NCBI RefSeq assembly: GCF_008704535.1
Contig: NZ_CP023701.1
Span: forward strand, 930,001-994,000
DNA from: Streptomyces subrutilus
GTDB lineage: Bacteria > Actinomycetota > Actinomycetes > Streptomycetales > Streptomycetaceae
Length of the DNA stretch: 64,000 bases
Direction: 5' to 3'
Part shown: positions 40,125 to 57,700 of the stretch, piece by piece
How the letters are laid out: each line of letters starts with the position of its first letter
How positions within the stretch are numbered: position 1 is the stretch's first letter
Notes under the pieces: model-generated
Databases searched by the model: none
Seen by the model: the letters and a program-made list of their open reading frames with translations, nothing else
Told to the model about the DNA's origin: nothing
Made by a program: the position numbers and the translations under genes

Positions 40125-41813
40125 ATGACCTTTCATCACCTTCCCCAACCTCCGACCGACGAAGAGCTCTACTGGTACTTCGGCCCGCAGCGCCGCTGGG
40201 TCCTGGTCAGCAGTTCGCTCGCCTTCGTGTTCACCGCGGCGACCATGTTCACCTTCGCGCTGCGGACCCCGGCCCTGTGGGCCTTCCTCGCCGTCCTCGG
40301 CCTCAACGTCGCGGCCCTCGTCCTGTCCTCCCTCAACAGCCTGCGCCAGCGGCGCCTGACCCGGCAGTCGCACGAGGTCCTCGTGCGCGCCTGGCGGCCC
40401 GCGGCACTGCCGCACGTCGACCTCTACCTGCCGACGTGCGGCGAACCGCAGACCATCCTGGCCAACGCCTACCGGGCGGTCGCGGCCGTCGACTGGCCCG
40501 GCGCGCTGACCGTCTGGGTGCTGGACGACGCCGACTCGCCCGAGGTCGCGGCCCTGGCCGCCTCGTACGGGTACGAGTACGTCGTACGCCCCGACCGCGG
40601 GCACCTGAAGAAGGCCGGCAACCTCAACCACGCCCTCACCCTGAGCAGCGGCGAGTTCATCGCGATCCTGGACGCCGACTTCGCACCCCGCCCGGACTTC
40701 CTGCGCCACCTCGTCCCGTACCTCGCCGACCCCGCCGTCGGGATCGTGCAGAGCCCGCAGTGCTTCGACACCGACGAGACCATGGGATGGGTCCAGCGGG
40801 CCGCCGGCTCCGCCCAGGAGTGGTTCTTCCGCTGGATCCAGCCGTCCAGGGACGCGAGCGACGCCGCCATCTGCTGCGGCAGCAACGCCGTCTACCGGCG
40901 CCGCGCCATCGACCTGGCCGGCGGCTTCGCCCGGCTCGACCACAGCGAGGACCTCTACACCGGGCTGGCCCTGCACGAGAAGGGCTTCCGCACCCAGTAC
41001 GTGCCGGTGCTGGTCGCCAAGGGCACCTCGCCCGACGAGCTCACCTCCTTCGTCAACCAGCAGTACCGCTGGGCGATGGGCAACCTGCACCTGCTCGGCA
41101 CCCCCGTCCTGCGGCGGATGCGCGCACCGTGGCGGATGCGGCTGTGCTTCTACGAGGGCGTCGTCGGCTACCTGACGACGGCGGTGAACACCTTCGCGGC
41201 GCCGCTGCCGCCGCTGGTGATGATGTTCTGGTACCCGGACCACATCCGGCCCTGGCACGTGCTGCCGCTGCTCGCCCCGCTGTGGCTCTGGCACGTCCTG
41301 CTGCCGCGCATCAGCCGGACCCGCTGGCGGGTGGAGGTGATCCGGGCGAACGTCCTGACCAGCGTGGCCGCCGCGACCGCGTTCCTGCACACGCTGCGGG
41401 GCCGCAGCGCCGCCTGGGTGCCCACCGGCGCACACGGCCGCACGGCACGCGGCGGAATGGCCCGCCGGGTGGTGGCCGTCTCGCTGGTCTGGCTCGTCCT
41501 GTCCAACGGCGCCGCCGCCGCGGGCCTGGCCCTGGCCGTGGCCCGCAACGGCTGGGAGCCCAACTGGGGTCTGCTGCTCTACCTCCTGGTGCAGTGCCAG
41601 ATCAACCTGCCGCTCATCCGCGACCTGGCGGCCGAGCTGCGCCCCCGCGCGTCCGCCCGGCCGGTACGCGCCCGCCTGCTCGCCTCCCTGCGCACCCGTA
41701 CCAGCGTGCTCCCCCGGCGCTGGCCCGAAACCCTCGCCGCCTCCGCGGTCCTCCTGCTCACCGGCCTGCTGGCATCCGGGTGGGTCGACCCGATGCTCCC
41801 CTGGCTGAGTTGA
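40125..41813 (+). CDS. Cellulose-synthase-like processive GT2 glycosyltransferase
   Basis: The protein has 562 residues: two N-terminal helices (WVLVSSSLAFVFTAATMFTF; WAFLAVLGLNVAALVLSSL), a cytosolic GT-A domain, and about five C-terminal helices forming a channel. Catalytic motifs: VDLYLPTCGEP, VLDDAD (132-137), ILDADFAP with the DxD at 183-185, HSEDLYTG (SED in place of TED, 274-276) and QQYRWAMG (312-319), the QxxRW of processive beta-glycan synthases. No PilZ domain is present. The substrate is a UDP-sugar and the product a beta-linked surface polysaccharide; GlcNAc or Glc cannot be distinguished by eye. It is followed after 14 bp by the acyltransferase-GH16 fusion. In Streptomyces, CslA is a related but shorter-spaced system with GlxA; neither glxA nor cslZ is near. 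Confidence 0.88.
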   Translation: MTFHHLPQPPTDEELYWYFGPQRRWVLVSSSLAFVFTAATMFTFALRTPALWAFLAVLGLNVAALVLSSLNSLRQRRLTRQSHEVLVRAWRPAALPHVDLYLPTCGEPQTILANAYRAVAAVDWPGALTVWVLDDADSPEVAALAASYGYEYVVRPDRGHLKKAGNLNHALTLSSGEFIAILDADFAPRPDFLRHLVPYLADPAVGIVQSPQCFDTDETMGWVQRAAGSAQEWFFRWIQPSRDASDAAICCGSNAVYRRRAIDLAGGFARLDHSEDLYTGLALHEKGFRTQYVPVLVAKGTSPDELTSFVNQQYRWAMGNLHLLGTPVLRRMRAPWRMRLCFYEGVVGYLTTAVNTFAAPLPPLVMMFWYPDHIRPWHVLPLLAPLWLWHVLLPRISRTRWRVEVIRANVLTSVAAATAFLHTLRGRSAAWVPTGAHGRTARGGMARRVVAVSLVWLVLSNGAAAAGLALAVARNGWEPNWGLLLYLLVQCQINLPLIRDLAAELRPRASARPVRARLLASLRTRTSVLPRRWPETLAASAVLLLTGLLASGWVDPMLPWLS

Positions 41814-41827
41814 AAGGCGTCACCACC

Positions 41828-44800
41828 ATGCCCTTCCCCCTCTCCCCCGGCCTGCGCCGGCGCCGGGAACGCCCCACCGGGCCCCCCGGACCCCCGCCGC
41901 CCGGGGCCGCCCCGGGCGGCGGGTCCCCGGACGCCGAATCCGGACCCAGCCCGCACCGCTCCGCCTTCCGGCCCGACATCGAGGGCCTGCGCGCGGTCGC
42001 CGTCCTCGCGGTCCTCGCCTTCCACGCCGGGGTCCCCGGTACGGCGGGCGGTTTCGTCGGCGTGGACGTCTTCTTCGTCATCTCCGGCTACCTGATCACC
42101 GGCCTCCTGGTCCGGGAGGCGATCACCACCGGCCGGATCCGGCTCGGGAACTTCTTCTCCCGGCGGGCCCGGCGGCTGCTGCCCTCCGCCGCCGTGGTGC
42201 TCGGCGCGGTGGCCGTGGCGGGAGCCTGGCTGACCGTCCCGCTGCGCCGCACCGACCTGGAGCGCGACGTGGTGGCCTCGGCCCTGTCCGTCGCGAACTG
42301 GCGGTTCGTCTCGCAGCGGACCGACTACCTGGCCGCCGGGCACGACCAGAGCCCGCTGCTGCACTTCTGGTCCCTGGCCGTGGAGGAGCAGTTCTACCTG
42401 TTCTGGGCCCCGCTGCTGGCCGTGGTCGTGCTCCTCGCGGCCGGGGCGGCGCGCCGCGGGCGGGCCGTGCGCGCCGTCGTGGCGCTGCCGACCGCGGCCC
42501 TGGTGCTCGCGTCGTTCGCCCTGTCCCTGTACTGGACGGACCGCTCCGTCTCGCTCGCCTACCTCGGAACCCCCTCGCGCGTCTGGCAGTTCGGCGTCGG
42601 CGCGCTGCTCGCCCTGCTGCCCTGGCACCTGATGCGCGGCCCGCGCCCGCTGCGGCTGGTGTGCGGCTGGGCCGGGGCCGCGGCGATCGGCTGGTGCGTC
42701 GTCTCGTACGACGCCTCGACCCCCTACCCCGGCTACGCGGCCCTGGTGCCGACCGTGGCCACCGCGGCCGTCATCCTCGCCGCGATACCCGGCCGCGGGG
42801 AGCACGACGCACTCGGTGCCCACGCCGTCGGGCGGCTGCTGGCCGGGCGGGCGCCCCGGGCGGTCGGGCGGCTCTCGTACAACCTGTACCTGTGGCACTG
42901 GCCCGTGCTCGTCCTCGCCGAGGCCCGGTTCGGGACGCTGGGCTGGCCCGCGCGGGCCGGACTGACGCTGGCGGCCGCCGCACCCGCCCTGGCCACCCTG
43001 CGCTGGGTCGAGCAGCCGCTGCGCCGCAGCCGCACCGTCTCCGAACTCCCGCGGCGCGGGCTCTCGGTGGGGGTCACGGCCGTCGTGCTGCCGGTGGTCC
43101 TCGCCCTGGTGGTGGGGACCACCACCCTGCACCTGCTGGGCCCGGCGGCCCCGCCCGACCCGCGGGGGCTGCCCCCGGGCGCCGTGTCCGGGCCGACGCT
43201 GCTGGCCCGGACCGCCGGTGCGGCGCCGGCGGACGGCCCGGTGGTGCCGAGTCCCGCCCAGGCGCGCGCCGACTTCCCGCCGGACGCGGGCTGCCAGGTG
43301 GCCCCCGCCGAGACCCGCAGCCCGGACTGCCTGTTCGGGGCGGTGGACAGCCCGGACCGGATCGTGCTCCTCGGCGACTCGCACGCCGGGCAGTGGTTCT
43401 CCCCGATGCTGGCCCTGGCCGCGCAACGGGGCTGGGCGCTCCAGGAGTTGGTGAAGCAGGGCTGCCCGCTGCCCCAGCTGTCGGTGGACAGCCCGCAGCT
43501 CGGCCGCGCCTACCGCGAATGCGACACCTGGCGGGCCGACGCCCTGGAGCGGCTGCGGACGCAGCAGCCCAGACCCCGCCTGATCGTGCTCTCCTCGCTC
43601 AACCGCTACACCGCCGACCAGGCCCTCCTGGCCGAAGCCTGGGAGAAGACCCTGCGGCCGCTGCGGGAGCTGGGGGTACCGATCGTCTACATCGAGGACA
43701 CTCCCGTGCCCGGGACGGACGTCCCCGCCTGCGTCTCCGGCCACCTCGACTCCCCCGCCGCCTGCGCGTTCGCCCGCGAGGGCGCCCGGCAGCCCGATCC
43801 GCTGGCCGCCCGGATCACGGCCGGCGCGCTGCCCGGCGTACGGAGCGTGGGCGTCAACGAGGTCCTGTGCCCGGGCACCGGACCCACCTGCCCGGCCGTG
43901 CTGGACCGGATCCTGCTCTACCGGGACGACGCCCACCTGACCAACGTGGCCGCCGTCGTGCTGACCGGGCGGCTGGAGCGGCTCCTCACGGAGTCCGGCG
44001 CGCTGCCCGCGACGGCCGCGTCCGCGCCGGCCGGTGCGGACGGGTGGACGCCCCTGCTGCGGGACGACTTCGACGGGCCGGCCGGCAGTCCGCCCTCGGC
44101 CGACCGGTGGATCCACGACGTCGGCACCTGCTACCCGGGATGCCCGGCGCCGCGGTGGGGCACGGGCGAGATCGAGACCATGACCGACTCGACCGACAAC
44201 GTGCGGCTCGACGGGAAGGGCGCGCTGGAGATCGTCCCCACGGTGAAGGACGGTGCCTGGAGCTCGGGCCGCATCGAGACGCGGCGCTCCGACTTCGCGG
44301 CCCCACCCGGCGGGACCCTGCGCATCGAGGCCTCGATCGCGCTGCCGGACGTGACCGGGGCGAAGGCGGCCGGGTACTGGCCGGCGTTCTGGACGCTGGG
44401 CGCGCCGCTGCGCGACGGGTACACCGGCTGGCCGGGCGTCGGGGAGATCGACGTGATGGAGTCGGTCAACGGGCGCGACACCGTGTTCGGCTCCCTGCAC
44501 TGCGGCGTCGCGGAGGGCGGCCCGTGCCGGGAGCCGGCGGGCCTGACCTCGGGGCCTCAGCCGTGCGCGGGCTGCCGTACCGGCTTCCACACCTACGCCG
44601 TCGAGGTCGACCGCTCGCCCGGCGCGGAGGAGGTGCGCTGGTACCTGGACGGCCGCGCGTACCACCGGGTGACGGCCGCCGGGATGGACGGCGGCACCTG
44701 GCAGCGCGCGATCGACCACGGGCTGTTCCTGATCCTCAACGTCGCCGTCGGGGGCAAGCTCCCGCTCGCCGACGGGGCGACCGCGGGCCCCGGCACCGAA

Positions 44801-44881
44801 CCGGGGCACCCGATGCGGGTCGACCACGTCGCGGTATCGGTCCGCGGGCGCACCGGCGGCGGGGCGGCGGGGACGGGCTGA
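41828..44881 (+). CDS. Trimodular AT3 membrane acyltransferase, SGNH domain and GH16 hydrolase fusion
   Basis: The protein has 1017 residues. Residues 45-400 are an acyltransferase-3 (OafA-type) membrane domain: FRPDIEGLRAVAVLAVLAFH, GGFVGVDVFFVISGYLITGL, SPLLHFWSLAVEEQFYLFWA and YNLYLWHWPVLVLAE. Residues 480-720 form the SGNH domain typical of O-acetyltransferases, with IVLLGDSHAGQW (Ser518) and DDAHLT (Asp700/His703). Residues 745-1010 are a GH16 beta-jelly roll: LLRDDFDGPAGSPPSADRWI, and GEIDVME with the nucleophile Glu873 and acid/base Glu878. It lies 14 bp after the GT2 gene. It should O-acetylate the polymer as it emerges and hydrolyse or transglycosylate it outside the cell. The GH16 module at the end of an AT3-SGNH protein is a domain order I do not know from described proteins. 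Confidence 0.88.
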   Translation: MPFPLSPGLRRRRERPTGPPGPPPPGAAPGGGSPDAESGPSPHRSAFRPDIEGLRAVAVLAVLAFHAGVPGTAGGFVGVDVFFVISGYLITGLLVREAITTGRIRLGNFFSRRARRLLPSAAVVLGAVAVAGAWLTVPLRRTDLERDVVASALSVANWRFVSQRTDYLAAGHDQSPLLHFWSLAVEEQFYLFWAPLLAVVVLLAAGAARRGRAVRAVVALPTAALVLASFALSLYWTDRSVSLAYLGTPSRVWQFGVGALLALLPWHLMRGPRPLRLVCGWAGAAAIGWCVVSYDASTPYPGYAALVPTVATAAVILAAIPGRGEHDALGAHAVGRLLAGRAPRAVGRLSYNLYLWHWPVLVLAEARFGTLGWPARAGLTLAAAAPALATLRWVEQPLRRSRTVSELPRRGLSVGVTAVVLPVVLALVVGTTTLHLLGPAAPPDPRGLPPGAVSGPTLLARTAGAAPADGPVVPSPAQARADFPPDAGCQVAPAETRSPDCLFGAVDSPDRIVLLGDSHAGQWFSPMLALAAQRGWALQELVKQGCPLPQLSVDSPQLGRAYRECDTWRADALERLRTQQPRPRLIVLSSLNRYTADQALLAEAWEKTLRPLRELGVPIVYIEDTPVPGTDVPACVSGHLDSPAACAFAREGARQPDPLAARITAGALPGVRSVGVNEVLCPGTGPTCPAVLDRILLYRDDAHLTNVAAVVLTGRLERLLTESGALPATAASAPAGADGWTPLLRDDFDGPAGSPPSADRWIHDVGTCYPGCPAPRWGTGEIETMTDSTDNVRLDGKGALEIVPTVKDGAWSSGRIETRRSDFAAPPGGTLRIEASIALPDVTGAKAAGYWPAFWTLGAPLRDGYTGWPGVGEIDVMESVNGRDTVFGSLHCGVAEGGPCREPAGLTSGPQPCAGCRTGFHTYAVEVDRSPGAEEVRWYLDGRAYHRVTAAGMDGGTWQRAIDHGLFLILNVAVGGKLPLADGATAGPGTEPGHPMRVDHVAVSVRGRTGGGAAGTG

Positions 44882-45118
44882 CGCGGGTACGGAACGCAGG
44901 GGCGGGCGCGCAGGGGCGCGGCCGCCCCTGCGCGCGCCTGCCCGGCTTCCGACAGCCGTCGGTCGGTCGGTCGGGGCAGAGCGTAAGTCACATGACGGAC
45001 GGCGCGGGCGGCAGGCGGTCGGAGACTGGGGGCGGGACCGGGCCGTCGGCCGCCCGTTCCGCTCCGTCGCGACGTTCCCGAGGCGGAGCGTCCTGCTGAC
45101 CGCACCTGAGGAGTCACG

Positions 45119-46075
45119 GTGTCCGTCGTCCTTTCCACCGCGCCGCTGCCGGCGTCCGCCCGGGCGGACTACTGGCACAGCCTGGTCTCCGACACGTTCA
45201 TACCGCTGGACGTCGCCCTGCACGGGGGCGCGCCTTCGGTGGGGACGATCGTGAGCGACCGGCTCGGTCCCCTCCAGGTCTCGGTGGTCGAGGCGGGCCC
45301 GCAGACGGTCGCCCGCGACCAGCGCCTGATCTCCCGGGGCGGCGCGGAGTACATCACGGTCACCCTCCAGCACCGGGGGACCGCGCGGCTCACCCAGGAC
45401 GGCCGCCAGGCCCTGGTCCGGCCCGGGACCTTCACCTGCTCGGACGCCGGGCGGCCCTACCGCCGGGAGCAGCCGGACCCGTTCCGGTTCACCGCGTTCC
45501 GGGTGCCGAAGGCCGGGCTGGGGGTGTCGGACTCCGACCTGGGGGCGGTCACCGGGACCGTCTTCAGCAGCGAGGCGGGGACGGCGGGCCTGGTCGCCGG
45601 GTACCTGCTGCGGCTGTCGGAGCGGGCGGCGGACCTGGACCCGTACACGGGACGGCAGCTCGCCCTGACCGCGGGGGACCTGCTGGCCGTCCTGGTCCGC
45701 GAACGGCAGGGCCGGCTGGACCCGCACGCGTCGGAGGCGGCCCGCGGCATGCTGGCGCGCGTGAAGGAGTACGCACTGAGGCAGTTGGGCGATCCGGAGC
45801 TCTCGCCGCAGGGCATCGCGGCCGCGAACCACGTGTCGGTCCGCTACCTGCACAAGCTGTTCCAGTCCGAGGGGACCACGGTGGGCCGGTGGATCCGGCG
45901 CGAGCGCCTGGAGCGGTGCCGGCGCGACCTGGCCCGGCCCTCGCGGTCGGCTCCGGCCGTGGCGGCCGTCGCGCAGCGCTGGGGCTTCGTCAACCCCTCG
46001 CACTTCAGCCGGGCCTTCCGCGCCGCCTACGGCATGTCGCCCCGGGAGTGGCAGGCGGGCACGCACGGCGTGTGA
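45119..46075 (+). CDS. AraC/XylS-family regulator with AraC_binding_2 (NimR-like) N-terminus
   Basis: A GTG at 45119 after GAGGAGTCACG starts a 318-residue regulator. The N-terminal half (TAPLPASARADYWHSLVSDT; GPLQVSVVEAGPQTVARDQR; LITVTLQHRG-like strands; TQDGRQALVRPGTFTCSDAG) is the AraC-binding-like cupin. The C-terminal double helix-turn-helix shows LSPQGIAAANHVSVRYLHKL, FQSEGTTVGRWIRRERLERC and AVAQRWGFVNPSHFSRAFRA, YGMSPREW. The inducer is unknown. It lies downstream of the exopolysaccharide module (237 bp) and upstream of the NRPS; which of these it controls is not shown. Confidence 0.88.
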   Translation: MSVVLSTAPLPASARADYWHSLVSDTFIPLDVALHGGAPSVGTIVSDRLGPLQVSVVEAGPQTVARDQRLISRGGAEYITVTLQHRGTARLTQDGRQALVRPGTFTCSDAGRPYRREQPDPFRFTAFRVPKAGLGVSDSDLGAVTGTVFSSEAGTAGLVAGYLLRLSERAADLDPYTGRQLALTAGDLLAVLVRERQGRLDPHASEAARGMLARVKEYALRQLGDPELSPQGIAAANHVSVRYLHKLFQSEGTTVGRWIRRERLERCRRDLARPSRSAPAVAAVAQRWGFVNPSHFSRAFRAAYGMSPREWQAGTHGV

Positions 46076-46128
46076 CGGGGCCGCCCGCGCCCCACGGGCC
46101 GGGTGGGGGCGGGCGGCGGGTGCGTCGT

Positions 46129-46443
46129 TCAGAGGCCGAACTGCGCGCGGCGCGCCTCGGGCACCAGGTCCGCGTACTCGGGGTGCTTGCCGATCCAGCC
46201 CCGGATGAACGGGCAGTACGGCAGCACGGCCAGCCCGCGCGCCCGGGCGTCGTCGAGCGCGCCGCGGGCGAGCAGCCCGCCGAGGCCCTGGCCGGCGAAG
46301 CGGGGTTCGGTCTCGGTGTGGATGAAGGCGATCTCGCCCTCCGAGAGGAAGTACTCGGCGAATCCCGCCGTCTCGGCGCCGTCCTGGCCGGCGAGGACCT
46401 CGTACCGGGACTTCTCCGGGCGGTCCGTCACGTGGGGTTCCAT
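46129..46443 (-). CDS. GNAT-like N-acetyltransferase (YidJ type)
   Basis: ATG 46443 with AGGAGGAACC upstream gives 104 residues. The short fold has RYEVLAGQDGAETAGFAEYF, EGEIAFIHTETEPRFAGQGL and GGLLARGALDDARARGLAVL, the acetyl-CoA pyrophosphate loop RFAGQGLGG, then PYCPFIRGWIGKHPEYADL, with the C-terminal PYCPF and HPEY blocks of Gcn5-related YidJ proteins. The family is small (about 90-105 aa). The substrate is unknown. It is divergent from the NRPS genes; the 297-bp spacer (46444-46740) should contain both promoters but shows no motif that I can name. Confidence 0.85.
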   Translation of the reverse strand: MEPHVTDRPEKSRYEVLAGQDGAETAGFAEYFLSEGEIAFIHTETEPRFAGQGLGGLLARGALDDARARGLAVLPYCPFIRGWIGKHPEYADLVPEARRAQFGL

Positions 46444-46740
46444 GGTTCCTCCTGTGGTGCGGTGGTCGTGCGGTGGTGTCAGTAGATGATCCACCGCGCG
46501 GTGCGGCGGCACCGTCGGCCACCCCCCTCGCCGGAGGACCCCCGACCGCACGGCCGGCCCGACCGTGCCGGCCGCGTCCGCGCGCCGTGTCACGGGATCG
46601 CGGTACCGGGGTTTTCCGGCGTCGGCGGGGGCGGCGTCAAGAGGCGTATTCGTGGGACTTTCGGGTGCTCAGGGCGGTCGCGGACAGTGGCGTGACGTCG
46701 TCGTCGATCGACGGATCCGACTGAGGAGACTGACCACCGC

Positions 46741-54722
<7,982 letters not shown>

Positions 54723-54726
<4 letters not shown>

Positions 54727-57700
54727 CCACCCAGGAGAGCCTGCCGGCCGGCGTCGACAGCCGGCTGGCCGCCGCCCGCGAGCTGCTGCGCCGCAAGGTG
54801 CGCGCCGCGCTCGACGCCTCGCCGGCCACCGGCCCCGAGGCCGGTCCCGACGCCGTTCCGGGCGCCCCCGGCCACGCCCCCGACGCCGCCCCCGTCGCCT
54901 CGTTCGCCCAGGAGCGGATGTGGCTGGTCGACCGGATGGCGGACGGCACCCCCGGCTACGCCATCCCCGAGCTCGTCCGCCTGCGCGGCCCCGTCCGGCC
55001 GGAGCCGCTGCGCCGGAGCCTGACCGCCGTCGTGGCGCGCCACGCGCCGCTGCGCACCGTCTTCGAGGAGCGGGACGGCGTCCCGCACCCGGTGGTGCTG
55101 CCCGCGCCGCAGGCCGTACCGCTGCCGCTGCTCGACCTGGGCGCCGGACCGCTGGCCGATCTGGAGGAGCGGGCCCTCGGGCTGGCCCGCGAGGAGGTCC
55201 GCCGGCCCTTCGACCTGTCGACCGGGCCGCTGCTGCGCGCCCTGCTGATCCGGCTCGGCGCCGAGGACCACCTGCTGGTGCTGGTCGTCCACCACATCGC
55301 CACCGACGGCTGGTCGATGGGCCTGCTGTGGCAGGAGCTGTCCGAGGGCTACGCGGCCCTGTCGCAGGGCCGCGCCCCGCTGTCCGTACCGCTGCCCGTC
55401 GACTACCAGACGTACGCCCGCACCCAGCGCGAGCGCTTCGACAGCGGTGCCATGGACGGGCAGCTGCGCTGGTGGGAGCAGCGCCTGAGCGGCCTGGAGC
55501 CGCTGGAGCTGCCCGCGGACCGGCCCCGGCCCACCCGCCGCAGCGGCGACGGCGCGAGCCTGGAGTTCACCCTCGACGCGCCGCTCACCGCCCGCCTGCG
55601 CGCCGTCGCCGAGCGGAGCGGCGCCACCCTCTTCATGACGCTCCTCGCCGGATTCCAGGCCACCCTGGCCCGCTACAGCGGCCGGACGGACATCGCGGTC
55701 GGCACACCGGTGGCCGGCCGTGACCGGGTGGAGCTGGAGTCCCTGGTCGGCTTCTTCGTCAACACGGTGGTGCTGCGCGCCGACCTGTCCGGCGACATCG
55801 GCTTCGAGGAACTGCTCGGCCGGGTCCGCCGCGGGGCCGTGGACGCGTACGACCACCAGGAGGTGCCCTTCGACCGGCTGGTCGAGCACCTGCGCCCGGA
55901 GCGGGTCGGCGACCGCAACCCGCTCGTGCAGGTGACGTTCGCGTCGGCGCAGGACGAGACGGCCGGACTGCGGCTGCCGGGGCTGAGCGCGCAGAGCGTC
56001 CGCACCGACTTCGGAGGCTCCCTCTTCGAGCTGAGCGTCTTCGTCGCCGAGGGCGCCGAGACCTGCTCCGGTTCCCTGGTCTTCGACACCGACCTCTTCG
56101 ACCGCGCCACGGCCGAACTGCTCCTCGCCCACTACCTGGAGCTGCTGGCGTCCGCCGCCCGGGAGCCCGCCCGCCCGCTGGCCGAGCTGCTGCCCTCGGC
56201 CGCGACGGCCGCCCGGCTGGCCGGCGAGGGGCACGGGGCCGAGCGCCCCGACCTCGCCCCGGCCACCCTGGTGGAGCTGTTCGCCGAACAGGTCCGCCGC
56301 ACGCCCGGCGCCGACGCCGTGGTGTGCGGTGCGCAGCGCCTCACCTTCGCCGAACTCGACGCCCGCTCGGGCCTGCTGGCGGCGCGGCTGACGGCCGCCG
56401 ACGTGGGACCCGAGTCCGCGGTCGCCCTGCTGATGGAGCGCTCCGTCCACCTGCCGGTCGCGATCCTGGCCGTGCTGAAGGCCGGCGGCCTCTACGTGCC
56501 GCTCGGCGAGGGCTTCCCCGTCGCCCGCCTGCACTGGATGCTGGAGCACACCGGCGCGCGGCTGCTGCTCACCGATCCGGCGACGGCCGGCCACCCGGCG
56601 GTCACCGGCTCTCCGGTCGCGGTGCTCGACGCGACGGCCCCGCTGGCCGGGGTGCCCGCCGAGGCGGCGCCCTGCGACCCGGACCAGCTGGCGTACGTGA
56701 TGTACACCTCCGGCTCGACCGGCGAGCCCAAGGGCATCGGCGTCACCCACGCCAACGTCGCCGCGCTCGCCCGGGACTCCTCCTTCGACGCGCACCGCCG
56801 GGTGCTGGCGCACTCGCCGCTGTCCTTCGACGCCTCGACGTACGAGCTGTGGGCGCCGCTGCTGTCCGGCGGCCTGGTGGTCATGGCGCCGCCCGGCCGG
56901 GTGGACACCGCGGCCCTCGGCCGGCTGGTGGAGGAGCACGGGGTGACCTCGCTGTTCCTCACCGCCGCCCTGTTCAACCTGGTGGTCGAGGAGAGCCCCG
57001 GGCTCCTGGCCCGGCTGCGGGAGGTGTGGACGGGCGGCGAGGCCGCCTCCCCGCACGCCTTCGGACGCGCGCTGGCGCAGGCCCCCGACACCGTCCTGGT
57101 CAACGCGTACGGTCCGACCGAGACCACCACCTTCGCCGTGCGGCACCGGCTGGACGCGCGGGCGGGCGCCGCCGTGGACGGCCGGGTGCCGATCGGGACC
57201 GGCCTGGACGACACCCGCCTGTACGTGCTGGACGAGCGCGGGCGCCCGGTGCCGGAAGGCGCCGTCGGAGAGCTGTGCATCGGCGGCACCGGCGTGGCCC
57301 GGGGCTACCTCGGCCGCCCCGGACTGACGGCGCGGCAGTTCACCGCGGACCCGTACGGCGCGCCGGGCGCGCGCATGTACCGGACCGGCGACCTGGCCCG
57401 CCGGCGGCCCGACGGCACCGTCGACTACCTCGGCCGCGCCGACCAGCAGGTCAAGATCCGCGGCCACCGGATCGAGCCGGGCGAGATCGAGGCGGAGCTG
57501 GCCCGCTGCCCGCAGGTGGGGCAGGCCGCCGTACTGGTCCGCGAGGACACCCCGGGCGAGCAGCGCCTGGTCGCCTACGTGGTCCCGGTGGCGGGCACCG
57601 CCGTCGAGGCCGGAGAGCTGCACCGCGCGCTCGCGGCCCGGCTCCCGGCGTACATGCTGCCCTCGGCGTTCGTGCCGCTGGCCGCGCTGCCGGTGACCCC

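Noticed and set aside
40125..41813. Naming the GT2 gene cslA or bcsA
   Set aside because: The motifs fit several processive synthases (CslA, BcsA, NodC, PgaC). No PilZ domain and no glxA or bcsB partner is present, so no symbol is justified.
41579..46522. A minus-strand open frame of 1647 codons
   Set aside because: It is antisense to the GT2, the fusion gene and the AraC gene, is rich in Arg/Gly/Pro/Gln, lacks any domain, and spans genes with clear motifs. It is a result of GC-biased third positions.
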